From positions 4,862,001-4,926,000 of the forward strand of contig NC_019738.1 in NCBI RefSeq assembly GCF_000317515.1: DNA of 64,000 nucleotides, given 5' to 3'. The translations under genes and the position numbers were made by a program. This DNA comes from Allocoleopsis franciscana PCC 7113. Lineage in GTDB: Bacteria > Cyanobacteriota > Cyanobacteriia > Cyanobacteriales > Coleofasciculaceae. Under the pieces are notes generated by a model. That model was not told the DNA's origin and did no database searches. It worked only from the letters and a program-made list of their open reading frames with translations. The number at the start of each line of letters is the position of its first letter. Position 1 is the first letter of the stretch. Below, in pieces: positions 9,690 through 19,002 of the stretch.

Positions 9690-11318
9690 TTACCGCGAAC
9701 CCGGAATGGGTTGAACAATACCCAACAATGACTGAGGTTGATGTGTTGGTAGCTGGGGTGCTGTAACTCTTTCAGAATACAAACGAGAACGCTCTTGAGC
9801 AATCACAGGCAACGCATGACGCACTTGATTCGCGATCGCTACCGTTTTCACATCATAAGTCTGCGTCAGCATTTTTGGATACAGACCAATGCCAATAATC
9901 GGTAGGAGTAAGCAAGCGGTGATAAAGATTTCGCGAGGATTGACATCACCCAAATATTTCTCTAGCTTCAGTTCGGGATTCGCGTTTCCATAAAACACGC
10001 GACGCAGCATGGAAAGTAGATAAATCGGGGTGAGGATTAATCCCACGGCGGCTAACAAAACCATCACCACTTTGAAGGCTGGATTGTAAGCATCACTGGT
10101 GGTAATTCCCAGGAATATCGACAACTCGCCCACAAACCCACTCATCCCTGGCAACGCAAGAGACGCCATCGAACCCGCAGTAAACAGAGCAAACGCTTTG
10201 GGCATGGTTTTCGCCATTCCACCCATTTCTTCCATCCACAAGGTGTGTGTGCGATCATAGGCAACACCCGATAGGAAGAAGAGTGCAGCCGCAATCAGCC
10301 CGTGAGAGAGCATTTGCAGCATCGCACCGTTGATGCCCAAGTCGTTGAAACAAGCAATGCCAACCAGAACAAAGCCCATGTGGGAAATTGAAGAGTAAGC
10401 CAGCCGACGCTTGAGATTCTCTTGAGCAAAGGCAGTGAATGCCCCATATACGATATTCACAATACCCAAAATCGCGAGTACGGGAGCAAAGTGAATATGG
10501 GCATTGGGCAGCATTTCCATATTCATGCGAATCAGCCCATAACCGCCCATTTTCAGCAGCACACCCGCTAAAATCATGGAAATGGGGGCAGAAGCTTCGC
10601 TGTGAGCATCCGGCAACCAGGTATGTAAGGGGAATATCGGGAGTTTGACGCCGAAGGCAATTAAAAAGCCGGTATAAGCTAAGAGTTCTAGGGCGATGGG
10701 ATAGTGCTTGTGGGCTAGCTGTTGCATATCAAAGGTAACGGTATCGCCATAAAAGGCCATCGCTAAGGCCGCTACCAAGATAAAGATTGAGCCGGCTGCG
10801 GTATAAAGAATAAACTTGGTCGCTGCATAGAGACGCTTTTTACCGCCCCAGATGGAAATCAGCAGATAAACCGGAACTAGTTCTAGTTCCCAAATTAAGA
10901 AGAATAAGAGTAAATCCTGAGCCGCAAACACGCCAATCTGGGCGCTATACAGAATCAAGAGGAGGGCATAAAACAGCTTGGGTTTCTGGGTGACTCTCCA
11001 GGCAGCAAGGGTAGCCAAGGTTGTCACTAAACCAGTCAGGACAATCAGTGGCATTGACAAACCATCGACGGCAACTGACCAATTCAATCCCAACTGGGGT
11101 ATCCAGGGATAAGTTTCAACCAGTTGGAATGTGGAGCTTTGTAAATTGTAGTGGTTGCAAAAGGTGTAAATCGTTAAGGCAAAATCAATTAAACCCACCC
11201 CTAGGGCATACAAGCGGACGGTTCTACCTTCTTTATCGGGTAGGACAGGAATCGCTAAAGCTGCTAATAGGGGCAACAGAATAATAGTGGTCAGCCAGGG
11301 AAATTGACTATTAATCAT
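9690..11318 (-). CDS. ndhD: NAD(P)H-quinone oxidoreductase subunit 4 (NdhD1/D2 type)
   Basis: 542 residues, a polytopic antiporter-like proton-pumping subunit of thylakoid NDH-1. Family motifs are plain: [17 protein letters not shown], the conserved lysine region of [38 protein letters not shown] and [10 protein letters not shown]. It resembles the respiratory/cyclic-electron-flow NdhD1/NdhD2 group more than the CO2-uptake D3/D4 proteins; the second copy at 47.5 kb is of the CO2-uptake type. The C-terminal ~40 residues are hydrophilic. It is a single gene with its own terminator and is not linked to ndhF here, which I would expect for a D2-like copy. D1 versus D2 cannot be settled without alignment. 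ATG 11318. Confidence 0.93.
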   Translation of the reverse strand: MINSQFPWLTTIILLPLLAALAIPVLPDKEGRTVRLYALGVGLIDFALTIYTFCNHYNLQSSTFQLVETYPWIPQLGLNWSVAVDGLSMPLIVLTGLVTTLATLAAWRVTQKPKLFYALLLILYSAQIGVFAAQDLLLFFLIWELELVPVYLLISIWGGKKRLYAATKFILYTAAGSIFILVAALAMAFYGDTVTFDMQQLAHKHYPIALELLAYTGFLIAFGVKLPIFPLHTWLPDAHSEASAPISMILAGVLLKMGGYGLIRMNMEMLPNAHIHFAPVLAILGIVNIVYGAFTAFAQENLKRRLAYSSISHMGFVLVGIACFNDLGINGAMLQMLSHGLIAAALFFLSGVAYDRTHTLWMEEMGGMAKTMPKAFALFTAGSMASLALPGMSGFVGELSIFLGITTSDAYNPAFKVVMVLLAAVGLILTPIYLLSMLRRVFYGNANPELKLEKYLGDVNPREIFITACLLLPIIGIGLYPKMLTQTYDVKTVAIANQVRHALPVIAQERSRLYSERVTAPQLPTHQPQSLLGIVQPIPGSR

Positions 11319-11507
11319 TACTGAGAATAAATACCTATCGTTGCCGACTCCTTTATTTTATTAAGTTAGGTAAAGTTTTGAGAAGAGTCTGTCCATAAGA
11401 CCATCAAATCTTTATAATTTCCTGGAATCAATGCTGAGTATGAACTTCAAAAAGGATTGACAATTTATGGAGTTCATGGTACAAAGACCCTAAGAATCCT
11501 TCACACC

Positions 11508-11669
11508 CTAATCTCCATAAATCGCTAGCATCAGGCCAGCCCCCAAAAGAACCGCGAGTGCAATGGGTATAGTTGCCGCTGCTTCAATCAAAGTGGGAAA
11601 CAGAACATAAGCCGCCGCTAACGCTAATACAATATCCAGAACTATTAACAGAGTTTTAAACAATTTCAT
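11508..11669 (-). CDS. small two-helix membrane protein
   Basis: From ATG 11669 this is 53 residues, MKLFKTLL onward, with two hydrophobic stretches (LLIVLDIVLALAAAYVLF and IPIALAVLLGAGLMLAIY) joined by a short turn. It probably forms a helical hairpin in a membrane. A longer form starting at TTG 11693 is open, but the ATG gives a typical membrane N-terminus. I recognise no family, although such short membrane proteins are common in cyanobacterial photosystem/NDH contexts. It lies on the same strand upstream of ndhD, separated by ~190 bases. Confidence 0.55.
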   Translation of the reverse strand: MKLFKTLLIVLDIVLALAAAYVLFPTLIEAAATIPIALAVLLGAGLMLAIYGD

Positions 11670-11737
11670 GGCTTGGTAGAAATGCGTCTCCAAACCATCT
11701 TTCTCTTGCTCTTCTCTCTAGTCGGGATAATTTTCGA

Positions 11738-12475
11738 TTAAGGGACTAAACGAGCGAGAATACCTTTAGCAATTGTTTGATCTAAGGGCTTATGGGAGAG
11801 TAAGCCCGATAAGAGTTTACGCCATATCCAGCGGCTCAAGGACGGTAATCGTAGCCAAATCAGGTTTTGTAACACCCGTTGCAAAAGCAACGCCGCGAAT
11901 AGCATGACCCATAAAAGCCATGGATTTATTTGAATGAGCAGGGGTATCCACAAAAGCGCGATCGCAACTACCGTCAACCAAGATAGCACCCGAACCAGTA
12001 GCTTCCCTTTGACCAAACCCTTCAGATGTAGCTGACTCAGCAGTTGATTGATTAGCCAATGATGAGCCAAAGTAATTTGGCGACAAAACTCAGGATATTC
12101 TAGACAATTACTCTTAATTTGGTGCAAGACTTCTCCATCGCTGGAAATCACACTCCGCATCAGCGCTTCTGGGTAACCTCCCTGCACAAAGTAAGTGTAA
12201 AACGTTAATTCTGACCGCAGGTGGTTTTGTGCATCAATCAGAGCATAGTAGCGCAAATCGGCTAAAAACTTGGGAGAAAAGTCAAGGCGGCAACCCACCT
12301 CTTTTGCTGATTGAATTTGCTGGAGAACATCTTGATCGAGGTTGAAGCGAATGCTGTGAAATACTACGCGAGAACGAGAAATTCGCTCTTGCTCAAATTG
12401 GATATAGGGTTCTAAATTTAAAACCCTACGTTCCCAAGTCTTGTGGGAGTGCTTTCGGGAAATAGAATGCGGCAC
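11738..12475 (-). CDS. cyanobacterial membrane protein of unknown function
   Basis: 245 residues. The N-terminal ~155 residues are soluble and mixed-charge (QFEQERISRSRVVFHSIRFNLDQDVLQQ...CRLDFSPKFLADLRYYALIDAQNHLRSE). One long hydrophobic stretch, or two closely packed helices, follows at ~163-200 (VLSWLTVVAIALLWIPLLI; PWLLWVMLFAALLL). A basic amphipathic tail follows (WLRLPSLSRWIWRKLLSG). This suggests a cytosolic domain on a membrane anchor. I do not recognise the family. It is the last member of a same-strand run with 12516-13385, 13400-15166 and 15240-15680, spaced 12-75 bases apart, and so is probably co-transcribed with those unknown genes. Confidence 0.55.
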   Translation of the reverse strand: MPHSISRKHSHKTWERRVLNLEPYIQFEQERISRSRVVFHSIRFNLDQDVLQQIQSAKEVGCRLDFSPKFLADLRYYALIDAQNHLRSELTFYTYFVQGGYPEALMRSVISSDGEVLHQIKSNCLEYPEFCRQITLAHHWLINQLLSQLHLKGLVKGKLLVRVLSWLTVVAIALLWIPLLIQINPWLLWVMLFAALLLQRVLQNLIWLRLPSLSRWIWRKLLSGLLSHKPLDQTIAKGILARLVP

Positions 12476-12515
12476 GGGAAATTTATTCTATCCTCACCTG
12501 TGGTTACGTTGAATC

Positions 12516-13385
12516 TCAGAAAGACCCATCCTTGCCAGAATTCCAGTGCAGCGACGCTTGTACTAAACTAATGACAAATTCCAACAATCCGCGCCACTGT
12601 TTTTCCCCCGCCGTGACACCCTCTTTGTGAATTTGGAGAATCACATCCCGATGAGGATGATCCAAAATTTCCTGAGAGTAGCGGTTAATCACATCACCAT
12701 CGAGCTGAATTACGGTTTGGGCATAAATTATATCCGTGGTGACGGCTTTTTGCAGCACTTCGGGTTTAACATAGCCCGGTTGCTGTGCTAGCGTTCGGGA
12801 CAAAGCCTTGTTTCGATTATCCAGTGCGGTTTTCAGTTCACTGATCTTTCGTAAGCTTCGTAAGAAGCGGCAGTTTCTCAAGACTCGTTGAGCTTTGAGA
12901 ATCTCTTCGGAATGGGTGGGACTGATCGGGTCTGGTAACCGTGTTTGGATATGATGCATTTCTACCGTTGGATCGGTAAGAATGGCGTTTTCCCCTGAGG
13001 TCGAATCGAGGACGGTGGGGTCGTAAAACTCCGAGGATGGGTCACTCAGGAGCAAGGCGTACTCCAGTTCCAGGGTTTTGCGTAATTCCAGATAGCGCGA
13101 TCGCAAAGACTCGTGAATTCCCTGCTGTTCCAAATACTCCCCAGAGATCGGATAAATATCCCGGTAGGCTTCCCAAGCGATAAACTTGTCCCCTGTAATC
13201 TGCTCAACCACCATCGTGTTCACTTCGACGGCGGTGATGTCGATCAGAACTTCCCCCAAGGACTGCAAAAATTCATTGAGGTTTCGATTCAACCCAGAAG
13301 TGGCAGGTCTACTGTGGTCGGAGTGGGGTACGACTAAGTCTGTCGTCTTTTTTCGCTTTCGGTTTTGAGTATTGATCATCGCCAT
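12516..13385 (-). CDS. conserved hypothetical protein, soluble
   Basis: 289 residues from ATG 13385 (an open TTG lies one codon upstream, another ATG six bases inside). There is no signal peptide or membrane helix. The N-terminus is basic (NRKRKKTTDL). The middle contains FLQSLGEVLIDITAVEVNTMVVEQITGDKF and a charged helix with repeated arginines (LKAQRVLRNCRFLRSLRKISELKTALDNRNKALSRTL). The end is FVISLVQASLHWNSGKDG. I see no catalytic motif and recognise no family. The gap of 14 bases to the acidic repeat protein upstream and the shared strand point to one operon. A basic protein beside a very acidic one could form a complex, but that is inference. Confidence 0.5.
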   Translation of the reverse strand: MAMINTQNRKRKKTTDLVVPHSDHSRPATSGLNRNLNEFLQSLGEVLIDITAVEVNTMVVEQITGDKFIAWEAYRDIYPISGEYLEQQGIHESLRSRYLELRKTLELEYALLLSDPSSEFYDPTVLDSTSGENAILTDPTVEMHHIQTRLPDPISPTHSEEILKAQRVLRNCRFLRSLRKISELKTALDNRNKALSRTLAQQPGYVKPEVLQKAVTTDIIYAQTVIQLDGDVINRYSQEILDHPHRDVILQIHKEGVTAGEKQWRGLLEFVISLVQASLHWNSGKDGSF

Positions 13386-13399
13386 CAATCTACCTACTT

Positions 13400-15166
13400 C
13401 TAGCTATTCGAGTTTGGGGGGGGTGGGGGTGGTACTTGTTTGTCAACCGATTTCGGCTGAGTGCCTGCGTCTGGCTCTTGATCGGTCAGTTTATCAGACA
13501 GTTCGGGAGAAACTCCTGGCTCAGACGCTTGTGACCCCTCTGAATCTGGCGAAAACTGGTTATTGTTGAGATTAAGATTGTTTGTCTGCGACTCATCCGG
13601 GGTCAAATCGTCGAGGGTTCCAGACCAATCAAAACCCGTACCTATATCGTGATCTCGATCTAACAAAACTCCAGAAGGTTCAAGTTCTTCTGCCATAAAG
13701 TCATCCCAATCCTGACTGGCTTCTAAGTTTGAACTCAACTCATCCAGAGAGGAATTGGCAAAGGGTTCAGTGTCTTCCACTAAGTCTCCCCAGTCCTCAT
13801 CCTCTACCAGCTCTAAAGACTCCATATCGACCACCGGTGCCTCAATTAAAGACGGAGGCTCATCCATCACCCAATCATCCCATTCTTCATCCTCTTCTAA
13901 GTCCAAAGACTCTAAATTGGGAACGGGTTTGTCTAACTCTGTGTCTGCTTCATGGTCAACGAAGTCCCCCCAATCCTCATCCATTGGACTTCTTGCTTCC
14001 AGATTGTCCTGTTCTGAGGTGGAAGGCGATGCAAAATCTTCCCGTTTGAGAGTTGCCCAATCTTGATTTTCGAGGGAGTTTAATTCCCCTTGAGCGGACT
14101 CTGGTTCTTCCTCCATGAAGTCTCCCCAGTCTTCATCCACTGGAGAAATTGAGGTTTCCAGGTTCTGTGATTCTGAGGTTGGGAATGGTGCAACATCGTC
14201 CCGACTGATGAGATTTTCCCAATGCTGAGTTTCTAGCGAGTCGGATTCCTCTGGCTCAAACTCCGATTGTTCCGCAACAAATTCTCTCAAATCCTGCTCA
14301 ACTGGAAAGCTATCAGATTCCAGGTTCTGCGGTTGTGCTTCTGAGGGCGAAGCTAAATCTTCGGGTCTGAGATTTTCCCAATCTTGATGGACGGGTAAGT
14401 TTGATGCTTCTGGCTCAGTTTCCGATTCTGCCTCAACCGTATCAGTCCATTCCCAATTTTCACGAAGGTCTGACTCAGGTGTATCTGAGTTAGGGGGTGG
14501 CGCGACGGGCAAAGACTCTAATAAATCTAAGACAGAGTCATCCCAATCGTCATCTTCGTCCTCCTCCTCATCGGCTTCCTCGACCAATATTGGGTCGTTC
14601 TCTGTCGATGGTGTGAGGGAAGAAATTGGGAGTTCTGAGGCCGATGATGGCTCTGGAATGATATCTTCTTGGGTTACCAGGTCTGGAGTGATGATTGCAT
14701 CTGTTACCCCCTCGGTCGGCTCAACGACTGGCTTAGCCTCAGGGATTTCTTCTGCCGATGGCAATAGCTGACTCTCCCTATCCAGGGATTCAGGCTCAAT
14801 CAACGGAAGGGTTGTATCTGGATAATGCAGAGCCACTAAAACCTCAAATAGCTTTTGCAAACTCTTGAGATTGTTCTCAATTAACTGACTGCCTCCAGCG
14901 ACTTGCTCCAGGTGGAATTGCTTCAATTCCCGGTAGCGACCATTGCCGATAAATTCTTCACCAACCTCGTGTTCAACCTCTCCCTCAATCATATTGATGC
15001 GGGTACGCAGGCGATGACCGGGTTTGGCAACCGATGTATCTACATCCTCTTCTGTGGGCACCCAGGTGGTAAATTTCAACTCAACCGCTTCACTGAGGGC
15101 TAAAGCCAGCGCCTCAGGAATGTTACCCGCCTTAAGTTGTGCTTTAAAGTCATCGCTAGACGCCAT
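13400..15166 (-). CDS. acidic DWxDF-repeat protein with N-terminal paralogous domain
   Basis: 588 residues from ATG 15166, chosen because GGGGAGAG lies just upstream and the neighbouring paralogue starts at the same residue. Residues 1-~110 form a domain (SDDFKAQLKAGNIPEALALALSEAVEL..., RLRTRINMIEGEVEHEVGEEFIGNGRY) shared with the next gene upstream. The remaining ~470 residues are extremely acidic and probably disordered. They contain at least five imperfect copies of a short motif around D-W-x-D/G-D-F/L-V/M (DEDWGDFMEE, DEDWGDFVDH, DEDWGDLVED, DEEWDDWVMD, SQDWDDFMAE). The tail is VPPPPPPNS. This resembles a multivalent scaffold: a folded head plus repeated short linear motifs. The function is unknown. 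Confidence 0.55.
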   Translation of the reverse strand: MASSDDFKAQLKAGNIPEALALALSEAVELKFTTWVPTEEDVDTSVAKPGHRLRTRINMIEGEVEHEVGEEFIGNGRYRELKQFHLEQVAGGSQLIENNLKSLQKLFEVLVALHYPDTTLPLIEPESLDRESQLLPSAEEIPEAKPVVEPTEGVTDAIITPDLVTQEDIIPEPSSASELPISSLTPSTENDPILVEEADEEEDEDDDWDDSVLDLLESLPVAPPPNSDTPESDLRENWEWTDTVEAESETEPEASNLPVHQDWENLRPEDLASPSEAQPQNLESDSFPVEQDLREFVAEQSEFEPEESDSLETQHWENLISRDDVAPFPTSESQNLETSISPVDEDWGDFMEEEPESAQGELNSLENQDWATLKREDFASPSTSEQDNLEARSPMDEDWGDFVDHEADTELDKPVPNLESLDLEEDEEWDDWVMDEPPSLIEAPVVDMESLELVEDEDWGDLVEDTEPFANSSLDELSSNLEASQDWDDFMAEELEPSGVLLDRDHDIGTGFDWSGTLDDLTPDESQTNNLNLNNNQFSPDSEGSQASEPGVSPELSDKLTDQEPDAGTQPKSVDKQVPPPPPPNSNS

Positions 15167-15239
15167 ATATACTCTCCCCACTGAAATCGGCGGTTCGCTG
15201 GCCAAGAAACTGCCTAAAATGTTTCTGTATTGTCAATTG

Positions 15240-15680
15240 TTACTGTTTATTATCTGGAGCGGAGGGAGGGAGGACAGAATTTCCATCCGCGAGTCGGCGT
15301 GATGCCGATGGTAGGTGGGTTAAGGTATGGGTCAGAACAGTAAACAGTTGTTGTAAGTTTTCCAAATTGTGCTGAATAATTTGGCGTCCTTGTTGAACTT
15401 GCTCCATGTGAAATTCTCGAAGTTCGGTATAAGGGCCATTCCCAATGAACCGACTGCCCACTTCATTATCGATCGCACCATCTACGATATTCAGGCGGGT
15501 ACGCATCCGACTATCGGGAGTCGGCTTGGCTGTTTCGGCTTGGGTGTTAGTCTCTGAGTTCTTGGATGAAGATACCCAGGTGGTAATTTCCAACTCAACG
15601 GCTTCACCCAGCGCCAGGGTCAGGGCATCCACAATCCTTCCTGCTTTGAGTTGTTCTTTGAAGTCGTCGCTGATTGCCAT
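15240..15680 (-). CDS. small paralogue of the acidic repeat protein's head domain
   Basis: 146 residues. Nearly the whole protein aligns with residues 1-110 of the 13400-15166 product: SDDFKEQLKAGRIVDALTLALGEAVELEITTWV, MRTRLNIVDGAIDNEVGSRFIGNGPYTELREFHMEQV and a closing NLENLQQLFTVL helix. It lacks the acidic repeat tail. The tandem arrangement (74 bases apart, same strand) indicates duplication of the head domain, with one copy gaining or losing the tail. Residues conserved in both (FIGNG, REFH/KQFH, the EHEVG/DNEVG segment) are likely structural or binding positions. There is no membrane segment. I recognise it only as a cyanobacterial conserved hypothetical. Confidence 0.55.
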   Translation of the reverse strand: MAISDDFKEQLKAGRIVDALTLALGEAVELEITTWVSSSKNSETNTQAETAKPTPDSRMRTRLNIVDGAIDNEVGSRFIGNGPYTELREFHMEQVQQGRQIIQHNLENLQQLFTVLTHTLTHLPSASRRLADGNSVLPPSAPDNKQ

Positions 15681-15812
15681 ACGCTGATGCTTGCCTCAAG
15701 CGATAAAGATAGGTTGCATATTAGACCAGAAGTGCCTTGACTATAGCAAACCTCTGCCCCACCTTAACAATTTTCAGGTTTCAATCCCATCCGAATGTGT
15801 TAGGTGTTGAGT

Positions 15813-16421
15813 CTAATTACTGGGAGTTGATGACCAGAAGTCGGTGGCGTCATATCCCAATTGCCTCAGCATGTGGCGCAGTAGGGGCAAGCTAAGACCA
15901 ATCACATTGGTGTGACAACCTTCTATTTTTTCCACAAACAGGCTGCCTTGACCTTCCAATGCAAAGCAGCCAGCACATTGCAAGGGTTCACCGGTCGCGA
16001 CATAGGCTTGAATCGCGCGATCGCTGATATGGGCAAAGTAGACGTTTGTAGTACCGTGGCGAACTACAGTTTGTTTTTTCGCGACATCAATCAAGGCATG
16101 ACCCGTATACAGTACGCCCATCGTCCCTCGCATTTGCTGCCAACGGGCGATCGCTTCGGAGGCATTAGCTGGTTTTCCATGAATTTCGCCCCTGACGCTC
16201 AACACTGAATCACAACCCAAGATTAGGGCATCGTTAAATTGACCTGCAACCGTCTCGGCTTTTTTTCGCGCCAGAGTCTCCACCAAGGGCAGGGGGTCAT
16301 TTAATTGCACTTGAGATTCATCAAAGTCACTTGAGCAAACCACTGGTTCAATTCCAGCATTTTGCAACAAGCGTCTGCGAGCAGGCGAAGCGGAGGCTAA
16401 TACAAAGGTTGGGATACCCAT
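15813..16421 (-). CDS. maf: Maf family nucleoside-triphosphate pyrophosphatase
   Basis: 202 residues, close to the usual Maf length (~190-205). It hydrolyses non-canonical or modified nucleoside triphosphates to monophosphates (house-cleaning), with a linked effect on septum formation in some bacteria. The N-terminal substrate loop is [17 protein letters not shown]. Other family motifs are [31 protein letters not shown] and the central [60 protein letters not shown] is the expected C-terminal region. Cytosolic. It lies between unknown genes and CyanoP on the same strand, with no sign of tight coupling (115 bases to the next start). Confidence 0.93.
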   Translation of the reverse strand: MGIPTFVLASASPARRRLLQNAGIEPVVCSSDFDESQVQLNDPLPLVETLARKKAETVAGQFNDALILGCDSVLSVRGEIHGKPANASEAIARWQQMRGTMGVLYTGHALIDVAKKQTVVRHGTTNVYFAHISDRAIQAYVATGEPLQCAGCFALEGQGSLFVEKIEGCHTNVIGLSLPLLRHMLRQLGYDATDFWSSTPSN

Positions 16422-16536
16422 AATCTCCAGAATTTGAGGACACTTGGTCTCAGAGTTCTTCAGTTAATACACCTACAGCAATTCCAGTTTGTCATTGCGC
16501 TGCAAGCATCTTTGATTGAGTTAGCTTCTGAGAGCT

Positions 16537-17076
16537 TCAATACACTGAAAAAGACTTAACCACTTGCTCAAACACATTCTGCATCTTATTCCAGCGTCGT
16601 TCCGTGGTTGAAGCATTAAAGGTGTAGAGTTTGCCACGACTCACCGCCACGCTGGCAAGGTTGTGCCGTTCTTGGTTGGGAAGCTTGACATTATATTCCA
16701 GAAGGTAATAAGTTTTATCCCCAGACTCACGCGCTTCGGCGTTAACCAATTCCGCTTGGCGACCCGAATTTGGAGGTGCGATCGCATTTTTTTGCAACTG
16801 ATAGCCCACTTCTCCGGGTGTTCCCAAATCTTGCAGGGTTTTCCCTTTTGGCACTTCGCTAAAGATGACGCTAACGTTTTCTGTCTGCTCAACCAAATCA
16901 CGGAACACAATATCAGGTCCGGTCGTCACTTGAATGGGTACCCAACCATTGGGATAAAGAAACTCATAGCCATCAGTGCTATCGACATAGCTTTTTAATC
17001 CGCTGATACCGGTAGCGCATCCATGTAAACCCAGGCTCAGTACCAGCAGCATTAGTGCGGCAATTGCTTTGAGCAT
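16537..17076 (-). CDS. cyanoP: CyanoP, PsbP-like thylakoid lipoprotein
   Basis: 179 residues. A lipoprotein signal peptide ends in the lipobox LHGC, so Cys19 should be lipidated. The mature part has the PsbP fold sequence: YVDSTDGYEFLYPNGWVPIQV, DIVFRDLVEQTENVSVIFSEV, LQDLGTPGEVGYQLQKN, YYLLEYNVKLPNQERHNLASVAVSRGKLYTFNASTTERRW and VVKSF. In cyanobacteria this lumenal lipoprotein binds early photosystem II assembly intermediates (D2 module) rather than replacing the plant oxygen-evolving subunit PsbP. psb34 lies ~1.1 kb downstream in the window, another PSII assembly factor. Single gene; ATG 17076. Confidence 0.9.
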   Translation of the reverse strand: MLKAIAALMLLVLSLGLHGCATGISGLKSYVDSTDGYEFLYPNGWVPIQVTTGPDIVFRDLVEQTENVSVIFSEVPKGKTLQDLGTPGEVGYQLQKNAIAPPNSGRQAELVNAEARESGDKTYYLLEYNVKLPNQERHNLASVAVSRGKLYTFNASTTERRWNKMQNVFEQVVKSFSVY

Positions 17077-17315
17077 CTTTACTCTCCGTTGAATCCTGCT
17101 GCTTTATTTTCTCATCTTTAGGGGACAAAGCTTGGGTTAAGTTATTGAAGGAAAATAGTGTTTTCTGACGGTCTATTATATTCATTACAAGAGTCTTAAT
17201 CCGTTGTTAAGGCTTAGATCTGTAGAAACGACTCGGCAAGAGTGGAGAGTTTTAACGGCGTTCACCTAAAACTTGAGCTAACGACTTGAGAAAGAATGCT
17301 GCCTTAGAGGAAACT

Positions 17316-18128
17316 ATGAACCAGACTTATCGAACACTCGCTTTTTTGGGATTTACTACCATTCTGGTTGGACTACCTAAAGCCGTTTTTGCCCAGCTTC
17401 CCCCTGTTCCAGGGCTGATTGCCGCTCAGCAGCAGCAAGGGGTGAGCGCTGTGGAGTTGTATAACCGAGGCGTTGATAAACTCAATGCGGGGAATTATCA
17501 AGGAGCGATTGCGGATTTTGACCAGGCGTTGCAACTTGACTCCAAAGATGCGGATACTTATTATAATCGTGGATACGCTTATCACACGATAGGTAGTTAC
17601 GAAAAGGCAATCACAGACTACACTGAAGCGATTCGGTTGAACCCAAAATTTGCTCAAGCCTACAGCAATCGAGGCTATACCTATTTTGTGTTGAAAAATT
17701 ACCAACAATCGATTGCTGATGCCACCAAAGCCATTGAACTGAATCAAAGCAGTGACAACGCTTATGTCAGCCGGGGGAATGCTCACGACGAACTGGGAAA
17801 CCATGATGCCGCATTGGCTGACTATGAGAAAGCGCTCTCCCTCAATCCCAACAGTGCTAGGGCGTTTTACAACCGAGGTTTAACCCGTAATCGCCTCAAT
17901 CAGCATCAATCCGCTATTCAAGATTACTCCCAAGCGATTCGGATTCAACCCGAATTTGCCGAAGCCTATTACAATCGAGGACTCTCTCGCTTCACTTTGA
18001 AAAACTATCAAGATGCGATCGCAGACTTGAAAAAAGCTGCCGAACTTTTCAAACAGAACGGTAGGACAGACAATTACCAGAGTGCGATGGATGTGATTAA
18101 AAACATACAGGAGCTAGGTAACTCCTAA
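17316..18128 (+). CDS. exported TPR-repeat protein
   Basis: 270 residues from ATG 17316, chosen because AGAGGA precedes it and it places a signal peptide (MNQTYRTLAFLGFTTILVGLPKAVFAQ, cleavage after AQA-like site) at the very N-terminus. An in-frame ATG at 17286 is less likely. After a short Gln-rich linker there are about six consecutive 34-residue tetratricopeptide repeats: YNRGVDKLNAGNYQGAIADF, YYNRGYAYHTIGSYEKAITDY, YSNRGYTYFVLKNYQQSIAD, YVSRGNAHDELGNHDAALADY, FYNRGLTRNRLNQHQSAIQDY and YYNRGLSRFTLKNYQDAIAD. TPR arrays are protein-protein docking surfaces. The protein should act in the periplasm or lumen. No partner is evident nearby. Confidence 0.85.
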   Translation: MNQTYRTLAFLGFTTILVGLPKAVFAQLPPVPGLIAAQQQQGVSAVELYNRGVDKLNAGNYQGAIADFDQALQLDSKDADTYYNRGYAYHTIGSYEKAITDYTEAIRLNPKFAQAYSNRGYTYFVLKNYQQSIADATKAIELNQSSDNAYVSRGNAHDELGNHDAALADYEKALSLNPNSARAFYNRGLTRNRLNQHQSAIQDYSQAIRIQPEFAEAYYNRGLSRFTLKNYQDAIADLKKAAELFKQNGRTDNYQSAMDVIKNIQELGNS

Positions 18129-18227
18129 ATTGCACAAGTCTCAATCCTACCGTTAGATGCGAGCAATAGCTAATCCAATTGAGTAATTGGCTGTGCTGGT
18201 ACTCACAGTACTTTTGTCTCGCGGGGG

Positions 18228-18407
18228 CTAGCTCATACCAGAGGCTGAGTAAGCGACGAACACTAACCCCCCAACGAGTACCAGTGCTGCCAAACCTAAT
18301 AAAATATAATTTCGTTTTTGAGCGCCTGTCGGAGGCTCTGCCAAGTAAGTCTTGGTTTCTGGAGCAAAATTATTGATTAGACCGCCTTCTTCTTTAGTAA
18401 ATGGCAT
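18228..18407 (-). CDS. psb34: Psb34, photosystem II assembly subunit
   Basis: A 59-residue gene: ATG at 18405-18407, TAG at 18228-18230. The N-terminus MPFTKEEGGLINNFAPETKTY matches the cytosolic signature of the Psb34/ssl1498 family (EEGGxLNNFAxEPKxY). It is followed by AEPPTGAQKRNY and a single membrane helix (ILLGLAALVLVGGLVFVAYSA). Psb34 is a single-helix thylakoid protein that binds CP47 during late PSII assembly and is related to the Hlip/OHP proteins. Length and topology fit. Its neighbours are the TPR gene (convergent) and a truncated secreted ORF. The family call is by remembered signature. Confidence 0.8.
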   Translation of the reverse strand: MPFTKEEGGLINNFAPETKTYLAEPPTGAQKRNYILLGLAALVLVGGLVFVAYSASGMS

Positions 18408-19002
18408 GAAAATGATAACCTTCGTTTACTTATTAACTTTAAATTTAACAGAAATAGGCATTAATGCTCTCACCAATCTGTCATAAATCTTTACGAGACT
18501 CGCAGAATCTTTACAGTAAGCCCCCCTGTACTCGATGAAGTATCGCTGGAGGGCTTGTATATCAGGAGTTCACGAGAACAGAACACATTCTCTGTGCTTC
18601 TCCCTCAAGAGCCAACATCACCCGATATGTCAACAGTATGGGCGGCAACAGGAACAGCAATTAAGGCCAAAAGGAAAAGCAATCCCAAATTTATTCCTGG
18701 AGTGAGACGGAGCATAAAACCTCTACAATGCAGTAGAAACGAGCATAGCTGAGAAAGACAGGATGACCTGAAAACCAATTCAGGATTGAAGGGGTAATTT
18801 CTCTCTGATTTCAGCCAAGTCAATTTGGCAGAATGCGTTTTGGTGGTGTCAAACGACAAACTGTCGCATTCAGGGGTTGCCAAGCTCAACGAGTCTGGAT
18901 GGGAAGACTAAAATCAATCGTCATTTCCACCAGAAGGGGTAAGGAACATTCGTACAATAATTTCTTGGCTTCATATCATTCAACAGATTCAGGAGATTGG
19001 CA
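18408..19002. other. 595-base spacer before ccmK4
   Basis: Apart from a truncated secreted-protein remnant on the minus strand (18605-18715), I see no gene here. In particular, no ccmK3-like BMC reading frame precedes the ccmK4-like gene. An AGGAG ribosome-binding site at 18991-18995 serves that gene. Confidence 0.5.
18605..18715 (-). pseudogene. 5' remnant of a secreted-protein gene
   Basis: The ORF has only 36 codons: a clean signal peptide (LGLLFLLALIAVPVAAHT) and then VDISGDVGS before a TGA. The start of the mature part (AH-x-VDISGDVG) resembles the N-terminus of a family of cyanobacterial exported proteins that normally continue for more than 100 residues. No continuation is found in any frame after the stop. 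I read it as the truncated 5' end of a longer gene. A genuine tiny secreted peptide is possible. Confidence 0.3.

Noticed and set aside
13755-14066. Ser/Lys-rich plus-strand frames opposite the acidic repeat gene
   Set aside because: Their composition is simply the complement of the GA/GC-rich acidic codons. The minus-strand gene has the RBS and a paralogue.
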